A stretch of DNA of 50,067 bases from Acidisoma sp. L85 (GTDB taxonomy: Bacteria; Pseudomonadota; Alphaproteobacteria; Acetobacterales; Acetobacteraceae), in contig NZ_LMUQ01000061.1 in assembly GCF_009765865.1 (NCBI RefSeq), positions 1-50,067 on the forward strand, in the 5' to 3' direction. The translations under genes and the position numbers were made by a program. Under the pieces are notes generated by a model. It saw only the letters and a program-made list of their open reading frames with translations, was not told the DNA's origin and did not search any database. Of this stretch, positions 8,481-17,407 are shown piece by piece. Each line of letters opens with the position of its first letter. The first letter of the stretch is position 1.

Positions 8481-9437
8481 CTAGCTCGCTCCGCCCGCAC
8501 CCGAAGCTTCAGCGGCCGTGATCGCCACCAGCGCGACCGCTATCTCCGCCGCGACCGCCGCGTTGTTCTTAACGAGCGCGATATTCGCCTCGAGGCTCTT
8601 GCCATCGGTAAGCTCGAAGATGCGCTGCAACAGGAATGGCGTCAGCGCCTTGCGATTGACGCCCGAGGCCTCAGCCTGTGCGACCGCTTCGGCGATCCGC
8701 GCCTCGATTGCGGCCGCATCCAAGCCATGCCCGTGCGGGATCGGATTGGCGACCACCATTCCGCCACCCATTCCGAGCTGCCGGTTCATCGCGATCACCC
8801 CCGCGACCTCGCCTGGCGTATCGAGACGGTGATCGACCGGATAGCCACTCGTCCGCGCGAAAAACGCCGGAAACTCATCCGTGCCGTAGCCGATCACCGG
8901 AACGCCAAGACTCTCCAGCATCTCAAGCGTCTTGCCGATATCGAGGATCGACTTTGCCCCGGCGCAAACAACAGCCACCGGAATCGAGCCGAGGGCCGCC
9001 AGATCCGCTGAGACGTCGAAAGTCTCCTCAGCGCCGCGATGCACCCCACCAATCCCGCCAGTTGCAAAGACGGAAATCCCCGCCATCGCCGCGATATGCA
9101 TCGTCGCCGCGACCGTGGTTCCCGCCAGCCGCCCCGTAAGCAAAAGCGCCGCGATGTCGCGCCGAGACGCCTTCGCCGCCGAATGCCCTTCCGCCGCAAG
9201 CCGCTCCAGCGCCACCGCGTCCAGGCCGACCATCAACCGGCCATCCATCATGGCGATCGTCGCCGGCAGCGCGCCATGGTCGCGCACGACCTGCTCCACC
9301 GCTCGGGCCATCACGAGGTTCTGCGGAAACGGCATGCCATGGGTGATGATCGTCGATTCCAGCGCCACGACAGGACGACCCTTGGCAAGCGCCTCGCTGA
9401 CCTCCGGCGCGATCGACAGCAAGCTCTCGGCGGCCAT
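8481..9437 (-). CDS. psuG: Pseudouridine-5'-phosphate glycosidase
   Basis: PsuG cleaves the C-C glycosidic bond of pseudouridine 5'-phosphate, giving uracil and ribose 5-phosphate. The 318-residue protein has the family motifs ALESTIITHGMP near the N-terminus, an ATGGIGGVHRGAEETFDVS segment in the middle, and NPIPHGHGLD, and is full length. ATG at 9437 has AGGAG just upstream. It lies 12 bases after the livF stop, which ties it to the Liv-type importer, and the PfkB kinase follows. The uracil released could feed the hydantoinase and M20 amidohydrolase further along the same strand, though no dihydropyrimidine dehydrogenase is in the window. Confidence 0.93.
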   Translation of the reverse strand: MAAESLLSIAPEVSEALAKGRPVVALESTIITHGMPFPQNLVMARAVEQVVRDHGALPATIAMMDGRLMVGLDAVALERLAAEGHSAAKASRRDIAALLLTGRLAGTTVAATMHIAAMAGISVFATGGIGGVHRGAEETFDVSADLAALGSIPVAVVCAGAKSILDIGKTLEMLESLGVPVIGYGTDEFPAFFARTSGYPVDHRLDTPGEVAGVIAMNRQLGMGGGMVVANPIPHGHGLDAAAIEARIAEAVAQAEASGVNRKALTPFLLQRIFELTDGKSLEANIALVKNNAAVAAEIAVALVAITAAEASGAGGAS

Positions 9438-9449
9438 CTCATCTCCTAT

Positions 9450-10175
9450 CTAGGCAGCAGCGGCGCCACCGAGATAAGCGGCCTGAACGCGAGGGTCCAG
9501 CGCGAGATCGGCAGCCGCGCCATGGATCAGGATGGACCCGCTTTCGAGGACATAGGCGCGGTCCGCGATGCGTAAGGTTTGCCGCGCATTCTGCTCCACC
9601 AGCAGCACCGCCATCCCCTCGTCGCGCAACCGCTTCACGATGCCGAAGATCGACCGCACGATCAGCGGGGCGAGACCCATGGACGGCTCGTCCAGCACGA
9701 GCAGGCGCGGCTGCAAAACCAAGGCGCGAGCGATCGCCACCATCTGCTGCTCGCCGCCGGAGAGCGTCCCCGCAAGCTGCAACCGCCGCTCCGCCAGTCG
9801 CGGGAAGAGCGCATACATCGTCTCCATCCGCCGCTTCAACTCCGCCGCCTGGTCGCGGATCAGGTAGCCGCCAAGCCGCAAATTCTCCTCAACCGTGAGC
9901 GGGCTGAACAGCCTGCGCCGCTCCGGCACATGGGCCAGGCCGAGCGCCGTGATGCGATGCGCCTTGACCCCGTTGAGGCTTTCACCCCCCAGCACCACTT
10001 TTCCGCCCCGCACCGGCTCCAGCCCCGACAGCGCCCGCAGCGTGGTGGTCTTGCCCGCGCCATTGCTGCCGAGCAGCGCCACGATCTCGCCGGGCGCCAC
10101 AGTCAGGTCGATGCCGTGCAGTACCTCGACCTTGCCGTAGCCGACGCGCAGCCCCTCGACGACGAGAAGGCTCAT
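9450..10175 (-). CDS. livF: ABC transporter ATP-binding protein, LivF type
   Basis: The 241-residue nucleotide-binding subunit of a Liv-type importer. Walker A is GSNGAGKTT, the signature is LSGGEQQMVAIARAL, and Walker B is LLVLDEPSMGLAP. LivF-type proteins are the shorter of the two ATPases in the HAAT importer family. Its ATG overlaps the stop of the LivM-LivG fusion by 4 bases. psuG follows 12 bases after its stop, so the importer may serve pseudouridine or another nucleobase-derived substrate and not an amino acid. That is inference from context. Confidence 0.9.
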   Translation of the reverse strand: MSLLVVEGLRVGYGKVEVLHGIDLTVAPGEIVALLGSNGAGKTTTLRALSGLEPVRGGKVVLGGESLNGVKAHRITALGLAHVPERRRLFSPLTVEENLRLGGYLIRDQAAELKRRMETMYALFPRLAERRLQLAGTLSGGEQQMVAIARALVLQPRLLVLDEPSMGLAPLIVRSIFGIVKRLRDEGMAVLLVEQNARQTLRIADRAYVLESGSILIHGAAADLALDPRVQAAYLGGAAAA

Positions 10176-11992
10176 GCCACAGCCCCAAGCGCGCCGACGT
10201 CCTCGTCGTCCTCCTCGGTGCCGAGATAGGCCGCGATGACGCGGGGATTGGCCTGGATCTCCGCCGGCCGACCCTCGGCAATGACACCGCCGCGATCCAT
10301 GACGATGATGCGGTCGGAGACGCCCATGACCAGCAGCATGTCGTGCTCGATCAGCAGCACCGTAGTGCCAAGATCGCGAATGCGGCGGATGAGGCCCATG
10401 AGCGACTGTTTCTCGGTCGGATTCATCCCCGCCGCCGGCTCGTCGAGCAGCAGAAGACGCGGCTGACCCGCCAGCGCCCGCGCGATCTCAAGCCGGCGCT
10501 GGTCGCCGTAAGGAAGATCGCCGGCCCGCATCCCGGCCTGATCCGCGAGACCGACGAACTCCAGCCAGTTCCGGCAGGCGGCATAGTGCCGGCCAGCCTC
10601 CCGCCGCGCGCCACTGAGCGCCAGCATCTCGGTGACCAGCGGCACTCGGTAGCGGTGATCCATGCCGACCAGCGCATTCTCGAACACCGTCATGTCGTCG
10701 AACAGCCGGATGCCCTGGAAGGTTCGCGCCAGTCCCAGCGCCACCACACGATGCGGCGCCAGCCCGACCAGCGAGGCGCCGCCCCAAAGGATCGACCCCT
10801 CGTTGGGTTGCAGCACGCCGGTCAGGCAATTGAAGACCGTGGTCTTACCGGCGCCGTTAGGTCCGATGATGCTGAGGATCTCGCCCTGCCGCACGGAAAA
10901 GCTGACATCGCTGACGGCGCGCAGCCCGCCGAAGATGCGGCTGATGCCGCGCACCTCCAGCAAAGTGCCGCGATGAGGCGCCGGTACATCCCCTGCCTCA
11001 TCGGCCACCAGCGCCGACGGCTCCGCCTCGGGAACCGCATGGGCGGCTGTGGCGGAGGGCGCCGCGATGTGACGCAGCCGTGCCGGCCACAGTCCTTGGG
11101 GCCGCACGAGCATGAGCAGGATGAGCGCAATCGCGAAGGCGAATTCGCGCCACAGATGGATGAACCGCAGCGCCTCCGGCAGGCCCGCAACGATGATGGC
11201 GCCAAGAATCACACCGGGCAGGCTGCCGCGACCGCCAAGCACCACGATGATCAGGATCGTCACCGACTGCGCATAGGTGAAGGAAGTCGGGTCGATCGCC
11301 CCGAACCGCGCCGCGAAGAGGCTGCCGCCGAGGCCGCCGATGACCGCGCCCATGACATAGGCCAGCATCTTGACCCGAAGCGTCGGCACGCCCACGGCCT
11401 CGGCCGCGGACTCATCCTCGCGCAGACTGGTCCAGGCCCGGCCCAGGCGTGAGCGCCCGAGGCGAATGACGAAGACCAGCACGACGACCAGGAACGCGAT
11501 CCCCAGCTCGTACACCGCTTTGGGCGATGTTATGTCATGCCCGAATAGCCGCGCGGGATTGATGCCGTACAGCCCGTTGGGGCCACCGGTAATGTCGAGG
11601 TTGGTCGCGATGATCCTTACGATCTCCCCGAACCCCAGAGTCACGATCGCCAGATAGTCGCTGCGCAGCCGGAGCGTCGGGAATCCGATGATGACGCCGG
11701 AGACTCCCGCCAGCAGCATGCTGAAAGGAATCGTCTCCCAAAAATTCAGATGCAGCAGCGTCTCCAGCAGCGCCGTCGTGTAGGCACCGATGGCGAAAAA
11801 CGCCGCATAGCCGAGATCGAGCAGCCCCGCGTAGCCCACAACGATATTGAGCCCGAGCGCCAGGATCGCATAAGTCACGACCGTCAGCCCGACATCGATG
11901 ACGTAATTGCTCGACACCAGCGGCAAAGCCGCCGCCAAAACGAGCGCGCCAATGACGAGTGGCGCTACCGGAAAACGGGCGGCCGCCGCCAC
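10172..11992 (-). CDS. LivM-LivG fusion: ABC permease joined to ATP-binding domain
   Basis: A 606-residue fusion of two normally separate importer subunits. Residues 1-305 are a multi-span LivM permease, with the GPNGLYGI loop near residue 137 and LGGRGSLPGVILGA near residue 252. A linker rich in Ala, Pro and Glu runs from about 310 to 342. Residues 343-606 are a LivG ATPase with Walker A GPNGAGKTT (377-385), a variant signature LPYGDQRRLEIARAL near 493 and Walker B LLLLDEPAAG near 513. Translation starts at GTG directly after the livH TAG stop, with GGAG nine bases upstream. One chain guarantees equal amounts of both domains. Such fusions occur in several alphaproteobacterial Liv systems. 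Confidence 0.9.
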   Translation of the reverse strand: MAAAARFPVAPLVIGALVLAAALPLVSSNYVIDVGLTVVTYAILALGLNIVVGYAGLLDLGYAAFFAIGAYTTALLETLLHLNFWETIPFSMLLAGVSGVIIGFPTLRLRSDYLAIVTLGFGEIVRIIATNLDITGGPNGLYGINPARLFGHDITSPKAVYELGIAFLVVVLVFVIRLGRSRLGRAWTSLREDESAAEAVGVPTLRVKMLAYVMGAVIGGLGGSLFAARFGAIDPTSFTYAQSVTILIIVVLGGRGSLPGVILGAIIVAGLPEALRFIHLWREFAFAIALILLMLVRPQGLWPARLRHIAAPSATAAHAVPEAEPSALVADEAGDVPAPHRGTLLEVRGISRIFGGLRAVSDVSFSVRQGEILSIIGPNGAGKTTVFNCLTGVLQPNEGSILWGGASLVGLAPHRVVALGLARTFQGIRLFDDMTVFENALVGMDHRYRVPLVTEMLALSGARREAGRHYAACRNWLEFVGLADQAGMRAGDLPYGDQRRLEIARALAGQPRLLLLDEPAAGMNPTEKQSLMGLIRRIRDLGTTVLLIEHDMLLVMGVSDRIIVMDRGGVIAEGRPAEIQANPRVIAAYLGTEEDDEDVGALGAVA

Positions 11993-12892
11993 CTACATCC
12001 GCTCCACGACGCGCTCGCCAAAGAGCCCGGTGGGCTTGATGACGAGCGTGCCGATGAGCACCGCGAAAACGATAACGTCGGTCCAGCGCGACGAAACATA
12101 ACCGGCGCTGAATGCCTCCAGCAGGCCGATGATCAACCCGCCCGCCATGGCGCCTGGAATATTGCCGATACCGCCTAAAACCGCAGCGGTGAAGGCGCGC
12201 AGGCCGACGATGAAGCCCATGAAGAAGTTGATTTCGGTGTAGTACAGCCCCTCCATCACACCGGCCACCGCAGCGAGCGCCGAGCCCACGAAGAAGGTCG
12301 TCTGGATGACGCGCTCGACATCGATGCCCATCAGCCGCGCCGCATCCCGGTCCACCGCGAGGGCGCGCATCGCGGTGCCCATGAAGGTGCGATGCACAAA
12401 CAGATAAAGTGCCGCCATCAGCGCCAGGCTGCAAAAGATGATGCCGATCTGGACGTAGCTGATCTGCGCGCCACCAATCACGAAACCCGCGGTACTGACG
12501 AGATGCGGATAAGTCTCGAAGCCCGGCCCATAGATCAGCAACACGCCATTTTCCAGCGCGAGAGACACGCCGAGAGCCGTGATCAGAATCGACAGGCGCG
12601 GTGCCGACAGCAATGGCTGATACGCGAAACGCTCGATGACGACACCAATTCCGCCGGTCAGCGCCATCGCCAGCAACACCGCCAGCAGCAAAGCGATGCC
12701 CCAGGGCATGTGCATCGCCGCCAGGGCTGACAGCACTGTCCAGCCCAAGAAGGCGCCAACCATGAAGATGTCGCCATGGGCGAAGTTGATGAGCCGCACG
12801 ATGCCGTAGACCATCGTGTAGCCCAGAGCGATCAGCGCATAGAACGAACCGGTCGTAAGCCCCGCGACCAGAAGTTGGAGAAATTCGCTCAT
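11993..12892 (-). CDS. livH: ABC transporter permease, LivH type
   Basis: A 299-residue inner-membrane permease of the branched-chain-amino-acid (HAAT) importer family. The family N-terminus is visible as GSFYALIALGYTMVYGI followed by RLINFAHGD, and the coupling region AVDRDAARLMGID matches LivH. Several hydrophobic spans are evident. It sits between the binding protein, whose stop is 39 bases upstream, and the LivM-LivG fusion, whose GTG follows its TAG immediately. It would form the membrane channel with the LivM half of the fusion. Confidence 0.9.
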   Translation of the reverse strand: MSEFLQLLVAGLTTGSFYALIALGYTMVYGIVRLINFAHGDIFMVGAFLGWTVLSALAAMHMPWGIALLLAVLLAMALTGGIGVVIERFAYQPLLSAPRLSILITALGVSLALENGVLLIYGPGFETYPHLVSTAGFVIGGAQISYVQIGIIFCSLALMAALYLFVHRTFMGTAMRALAVDRDAARLMGIDVERVIQTTFFVGSALAAVAGVMEGLYYTEINFFMGFIVGLRAFTAAVLGGIGNIPGAMAGGLIIGLLEAFSAGYVSSRWTDVIVFAVLIGTLVIKPTGLFGERVVERM

Positions 12893-12931
12893 GATGCGAC
12901 GCCGCCGGGACCGCGTCGCATCAATGCGTTC

Positions 12932-14080
12932 TTACTGCACCGCGACCCATTTTCCATCGGCATCAAGCTTCTGGCCGGCGACGAACTCACCGTTCTTGAC
13001 GTCGATGGTGATATAGACGGCGGTCGCGCGGTCACCCTTCTCGTTGAAGGTGATGTTGCCGGTGATGCCCGGAAAGTCCTTGATCTTGTGCAGCGCCGCT
13101 GTGATCGCCGCCGGATCGACCGACTTCGCATCAGCGATCGCCTGAGCGATCACCGCCACCGCGTCATATTCGTAAACCGAGTAAGGACCCGGCGCCTTGC
13201 CATAGGCCTTGGTGTAGTTGGTCACGTAATCCTTCGCCCCGCTCAGGAACTGCGGCAGCGGAGCGGTGGTCGAGGTCCAGCCCTCGGCGCCGGGTCCGGC
13301 CGTCTTGATCAAGGTCGGGTCATTGGTGGCGTCGCCACCCATCATCTTGGCTTTGATATGGAGCGCCGCCGCCTGCTTCGCGATCAGCCCGGCTTCCGCG
13401 AAGTAACCGGTATAGTCGATCACATCGGGGTGTAGTGAAGCGACATGCGACAAGACGGCGGAGTAGTCCATCTGCCCAGGCGTGATGGCATCGTAATAGA
13501 CGACGTTCACGCCGTCCTTCTTCAGCGCCTCAACAGTATTGTCGGCCAAACCCTTGGAATAGGTGGTGTTGTCGTCGATGACCGCGGCGGTTTTCGCGTG
13601 CAGGTAATTGGCAATGTAATTCGCGGCGAAAGGCCCCTGCTCGTCATCGCGCCCGATCGTGCGGAAAACGGTGTCGAGACCCAGTTCGGTCAGCTTCGGA
13701 TTGGTCGCACCATCCAGCACGTAGGCAATGCCCGCACGATGCAGCGCCGTCACCTCTGGCAGCGCCGCGCCGGAGCAGTAGGAACCGGCAACCGCGACAA
13801 CGCCGTCATCAGCGATCTTCTGCGCCGCCTGCGCGCCCATTTGCGCGTCACACCCGTCATCCTCAGGCACCAAAACGATCTGCCGGCCCAGCACGCCGCC
13901 AGCCGCATTGATCTTGGCCGCGGCCACCTTGCCGCCATCGACGATATCGATGCCCGCCGCGGCATAGCTGCCCGAGAGCGGCGCCGTGACGCCGATCTTG
14001 ATGGGATCCGCGGCAAAAGCCGCCGTCGCTCCTCCGGCCAGCATCAGGGGGAGCGCGGCGTAGAGGATCGGTTTGATCAT
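12932..14080 (-). CDS. ABC transporter substrate-binding protein, Liv (type I periplasmic) family
   Basis: A 382-residue periplasmic binding protein. The first 23 residues form a signal peptide ending in AAFA, with cleavage expected before ADPIKIGV. The mature protein follows the LivJ/LivK pattern: TAPLSGSYAAAG near the start, and GSYCSGAALPE around the first ligand-binding region. It is the first gene of a long leftward train (importer, psuG, PfkB kinase). The ATG at 14080 is preceded by GGAGA at a good distance. LivJ relatives bind amino acids, amides, urea or aromatic acids, so the ligand cannot be read off; gene context suggests a nucleoside or ureide-like solute. Confidence 0.9.
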   Translation of the reverse strand: MIKPILYAALPLMLAGGATAAFAADPIKIGVTAPLSGSYAAAGIDIVDGGKVAAAKINAAGGVLGRQIVLVPEDDGCDAQMGAQAAQKIADDGVVAVAGSYCSGAALPEVTALHRAGIAYVLDGATNPKLTELGLDTVFRTIGRDDEQGPFAANYIANYLHAKTAAVIDDNTTYSKGLADNTVEALKKDGVNVVYYDAITPGQMDYSAVLSHVASLHPDVIDYTGYFAEAGLIAKQAAALHIKAKMMGGDATNDPTLIKTAGPGAEGWTSTTAPLPQFLSGAKDYVTNYTKAYGKAPGPYSVYEYDAVAVIAQAIADAKSVDPAAITAALHKIKDFPGITGNITFNEKGDRATAVYITIDVKNGEFVAGQKLDADGKWVAVQ

Positions 14081-14222
14081 TGCATTCTCCGTAACGAGGG
14101 GCGGATATCTTGGCAGCTACCGGTCGGTCTTAGTCCCGCCCCGGCACGAGATGCAATCGGTAGGCCAACAGTTCCCGCCAGGCTGGCAAAGGCGCATCCA
14201 GCGCGTGTGGAACCCGCTTCGA

Positions 14223-14243
14223 CCTCGCCTTGATCGGGCGAGG
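14223..14243. promoter_or_regulatory. Hairpin in the leader region of the Liv-type operon
   Basis: A perfect 7-bp inverted repeat, CCTCGCC/GGCGAGG with a 7-base loop, lies about 140 bp upstream of the binding-protein start. The stretch 14081-14383 has no gene. It could be the end of the transcript arriving from the right, part of the liv leader, or an operator. No T-run follows it on either strand, so I cannot choose. Confidence 0.3.
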
Positions 14244-14280
14244 CTGGTTAACATCCAAATCCTTATAAGAAGTAAATGAG

Positions 14281-14372
14281 AGGGCGATCACCCGCGCCCT
14301 ACCGGGAAGCCAGTAACGCCCCTGGCCTGATGGCCCGGGGCGTCCTGATCGCGGCCGCCCGAAGACGGCCGC
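14281..14372 (-). terminator. Cluster of three hairpins ending the SfnB/ribose-type importer operon
   Basis: Three strong stems lie just after the binding-protein stop codon at 14384-14386, read leftward. They are GCGGCCG/CGGCCGC (14351-14372, 7 bp), ACGCCCC/GGGGCGT with an inner GGCC pair (14316-14343), and AGGGCG/CGCCCT (14281-14300). The last is followed on the minus strand by a moderately T-rich tail (CTCATTTACTTCTTAT). Together they look like an operon-end termination zone separating this operon from the Liv-type operon downstream. The sequence supports the stems; termination itself is inferred. Confidence 0.6.
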
Positions 14373-14383
14373 CGTGAGTTAGT

Positions 14384-15355
14384 TTAGCTCGCCTGGCCGA
14401 GTGCCTTCTCAGCCTCCGCCGCGTTCTCTTTCGTCACGAGCACCGACGGGACAAAGGTATAGGGCGGCAGGTCATGGTTGCCGGCGAGGTAGCGAGCGGC
14501 ATTATCCACCGCCGTCTTGCCGATCAGATAGGGTTGCTGAGCCGCCACGGCGGAAGCCGGCGATGCCGGATCCTTCACCATCTTCACCACGTCCGGGCTG
14601 CCATCCACGCCATAGGTCCGCACCTCTGGCCGCTTCGCCGCGACAATCGCCTGGGTCGCGCCAACCTGGGGCACATCCCAAGCCGACCACACCGCCGCGA
14701 TATCGCCCTTGTTGGGATATTTCGAGAGCATGTCGGTGACCTGGCTATAGGCGTTCTGCACGGTATTGGGGATCACGTCCCGCAATTCCGGCGTGATGAT
14801 CTTGATGTCTGGGAATGCCTTCAGCACCAGCTTCAACTCGTCATAGCGAATGGCGCAGACCGGCACGCTGTAGAAGCCGTTGAAGACGAGGATATTGCCC
14901 TTGCCGTGAATGTCGCTCGCCAATTGCAGAGCCAGCTTCTCGCCGATGCCGAAATTGTCGGAGGTCGTATCGTTGATGCTATGCGGCGAGATCGTATCGA
15001 CGGTGAACAGCGGAATACCCGCGTCACGAACCTTCTTGAGCCAAGGCTGCAGCACCGGCCCATTGCCAAGCTGCTCGATGATGACATCGGGCTTCTGCGC
15101 GATCAGGGTTTGGATCTGGCTAATCTGGCGACTGTCATTGCGCCCGCCATCGAGAGCGATCGCGGTACCGCCAAGCCGCTTCACCTCATCCATCTGGCCC
15201 TGATAGGCTTTCAGGTCCCAATAATGCTCCGTGCCGATCACGGTGATGCCGATGCGCTTGCCCTTCAGGCTTGGCACATCATCCGCATAGGCGGTGGTCG
15301 CGGCAAATCCGAAGGCAAAAACAAGTCCGGCGAGAATCCGAGCTTTGAACGACAT
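14384..15355 (-). CDS. ABC transporter substrate-binding protein, ribose (RbsB) type
   Basis: A 323-residue periplasmic binding protein of the sugar-binding type I fold. A signal peptide of about 24 residues ends in TAYA before DDVPSLKG. The body has the GKRIGITVIG first strand, the LIAQKPDVIIEQLGNG hinge region and GIPLFTVDT typical of RbsB-like proteins. It is the last gene of an operon that begins with flavin oxidoreductases, so the ligand may be the compound those enzymes attack and not a sugar. GGAG precedes the ATG at 15355. Confidence 0.87.
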   Translation of the reverse strand: MSFKARILAGLVFAFGFAATTAYADDVPSLKGKRIGITVIGTEHYWDLKAYQGQMDEVKRLGGTAIALDGGRNDSRQISQIQTLIAQKPDVIIEQLGNGPVLQPWLKKVRDAGIPLFTVDTISPHSINDTTSDNFGIGEKLALQLASDIHGKGNILVFNGFYSVPVCAIRYDELKLVLKAFPDIKIITPELRDVIPNTVQNAYSQVTDMLSKYPNKGDIAAVWSAWDVPQVGATQAIVAAKRPEVRTYGVDGSPDVVKMVKDPASPASAVAAQQPYLIGKTAVDNAARYLAGNHDLPPYTFVPSVLVTKENAAEAEKALGQAS

Positions 15356-15387
15356 GACGAGGGTCTCCGATTGATTGATTTGTTATT

Positions 15388-16371
15388 TCAGTCCGCGGCC
15401 TGAAGACGCCGCGTGGCGAAGCTCGCGCCGAGCACCGCGAAGACCAGCAGGCCGATCGCGACCTGCTGCCAATAGAAATTCCAACCGATCAGCAGCAAAC
15501 CGTTATGCAGCATGCCAAAGAGGAAAACCCCGATCAGCGTCCCGAGAACATTCGGCTTCGCCTCCCGGCTGATGGTGGTGCCCACGAAAACGGCACCGAT
15601 CGCATCAAGCAGAAAAGCGTTGCCCGAGAGCGGCACATAGGACTTCACGGTCGCCGCCAGCAGCAGTCCGGAGACGCCGCAGAGCAGCGCCGAAAGCAGA
15701 TAGACCAGCCACGTGGCACGCCTTACGGGCAAGCCCGAATAGCGCGCCACCTGCGGCGCCGCGCCGATCGCCCGGACGTGTCGCCCAAAAGGCGTGCGCC
15801 CCAGCAGCACCTGCACCACGATCACCGCCGCCAGCACGATCCATAGCGGCGCCGGCACACCCAGCGCTGTGCCATGAGCTAACGCGTCCAAACCGGCCGC
15901 GGGGAAGTTGGATACAAGATAAATCGGCGTGCCGCCATTGGTCGCCAATTGCTGCACGCTCTCGCCCACGAACAGCACGCCGAGCGTCGCCAGAAACGGA
16001 CTAATGCCCAACACGGTGATCAGCGCCGCATCGACAACGCCCACCATGAGCGCACCGCCGAGCCCCACCGCGAGACTAAGCGCCAGCCCATGGCCGAGAG
16101 ACATCAATGTCACCGCGACCATCGCCGCGATATCCGCCGATGTGCCAACCGAGAGGTCGATCCCTCCCGCCGACACCACCAGCGTCATGCCGAGCGCCAC
16201 AATCGCGGGAAGGGTGAAGTTGTTCACCAGGATATGCAGCAGGTTTCCCGGCGTCCTGAAGGTCGGCGAGGCCACGGCGAAGATGACGAAAAGCAGGATC
16301 AGCGCGGTAGGCGTCACCCAGCGCACCAATTGCGTGACGCGGAAGCGTGGGGCGGCGATACTGGCTGACAA
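15388..16371 (-). CDS. ABC transporter permease, RbsC type
   Basis: A 327-residue inner-membrane permease. The signature ALGMTLVVSAGGIDLSVGT and the later GAVFVGTT-type loop are characteristic of ribose-type permeases. Many hydrophobic spans are visible. Translation starts at TTG (16371), preceded by GAGAGG six bases upstream and one base after the stop of the previous permease gene, so the unusual start is supported by the ribosome site. It would pair with the adjacent second permease to form the membrane channel. Confidence 0.88.
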   Translation of the reverse strand: MSASIAAPRFRVTQLVRWVTPTALILLFVIFAVASPTFRTPGNLLHILVNNFTLPAIVALGMTLVVSAGGIDLSVGTSADIAAMVAVTLMSLGHGLALSLAVGLGGALMVGVVDAALITVLGISPFLATLGVLFVGESVQQLATNGGTPIYLVSNFPAAGLDALAHGTALGVPAPLWIVLAAVIVVQVLLGRTPFGRHVRAIGAAPQVARYSGLPVRRATWLVYLLSALLCGVSGLLLAATVKSYVPLSGNAFLLDAIGAVFVGTTISREAKPNVLGTLIGVFLFGMLHNGLLLIGWNFYWQQVAIGLLVFAVLGASFATRRLQAAD

Positions 16372-16372
16372 C

Positions 16373-17407
16373 TCACACCTCTCCCGAGCGGCGCGACACG
16401 GACCGAACCGCCACGACGAGCAGGATCAAAACGCCTTGCACTCCATTCACCCAGTAGCTCGACACGTTGAGAAGCTGGAAACCGTTGATGAGGCAGCCGA
16501 TAAACAACACGCTCAGGATCGTGCCGCCGATCGAGGGCAGCAGCCGGCGCGAAAACACCGCGCTCATCAGGCTCGTCAGCACAACGGAGAGAAGAATATC
16601 GCCCGAACCCGGCGAACTGCCGGAAAGCCGCGCCGCCTGCACAATGGCTGCCAGCGCCACCAGCAGACCCGCCGACACATAGCTCAGCGCAAGATAAAGC
16701 GGCACGCGCAACCCGGCCGACCGCGCTGCTTGCACCGACCCGCCGACCGCCTGAAGCCGCAATCCCCAAGGCGTCGCATGCACCACGACCAGCAGCAGCA
16801 GCGCCGTGCCCAGGAAAGTCCAATCGGTCAGCGAAAAGCCCAGCGGCGTGGCACCCGCGATATAGGCGAGCAGCGGGGAATTAGCCGTCAGCACCGTATT
16901 CTGTGTGAGCACCAGTTCCAGCCCGGCGCAGATATTCATTACCGCCAAGGTCGCCAGCAACGGCAGAATACCGAGCCCGACAACCGCAAAAGCGTTGACG
17001 AGCCCAACTGAAGCCCCCGCCGCAAAAGTCAGCACCGTCGCGGTCGCATCCCCCAAGCCGGCATTGACGGCCACCGTAAAGACCGCCGCGCAAAGGCCGA
17101 GATTGGCACCGAGCGAAAGGTCGATCCCGCCACGGATAACGTCACCTCCGCCACCGATGATGACGATGCTCATGCCGAAGGCGAGCAGCGCCAGCACCGT
17201 CGATTGCTCGACCACATTGGTCAGATTGCCGCGCGTGAGAAAGCCGGGCGCCGCGATCGCGAAGACAACAAAGACGATGAGCAGAGCGCCGATGGCGGCA
17301 AAGCGAACGAAGCCCCCCCGCCGGTTTCTTTTCAGCGGCGGCACCTCAGCCTCGGCATCCTCGGTCGCGAGAGCGACGCCGAGACGCTGATCGATCGCCC
17401 CGTCCAT
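16373..17407 (-). CDS. ABC transporter permease, RbsC type (second subunit)
   Basis: A 344-residue permease paralogous to the following one. The family motif appears as GMSIVIIGGGGDVIRGGIDLS, with a short Gly-rich insertion (GGGGDVIRG) compared with the usual SAGGIDLS form. Hydrophobic spans fill the rest, after a charged N-terminal cytoplasmic stretch of about 28 residues. The ATG overlaps the stop of the ATPase gene (TGATG). Two distinct permeases suggest a heterodimeric channel. Confidence 0.86.
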   Translation of the reverse strand: MDGAIDQRLGVALATEDAEAEVPPLKRNRRGGFVRFAAIGALLIVFVVFAIAAPGFLTRGNLTNVVEQSTVLALLAFGMSIVIIGGGGDVIRGGIDLSLGANLGLCAAVFTVAVNAGLGDATATVLTFAAGASVGLVNAFAVVGLGILPLLATLAVMNICAGLELVLTQNTVLTANSPLLAYIAGATPLGFSLTDWTFLGTALLLLVVVHATPWGLRLQAVGGSVQAARSAGLRVPLYLALSYVSAGLLVALAAIVQAARLSGSSPGSGDILLSVVLTSLMSAVFSRRLLPSIGGTILSVLFIGCLINGFQLLNVSSYWVNGVQGVLILLVVAVRSVSRRSGEV

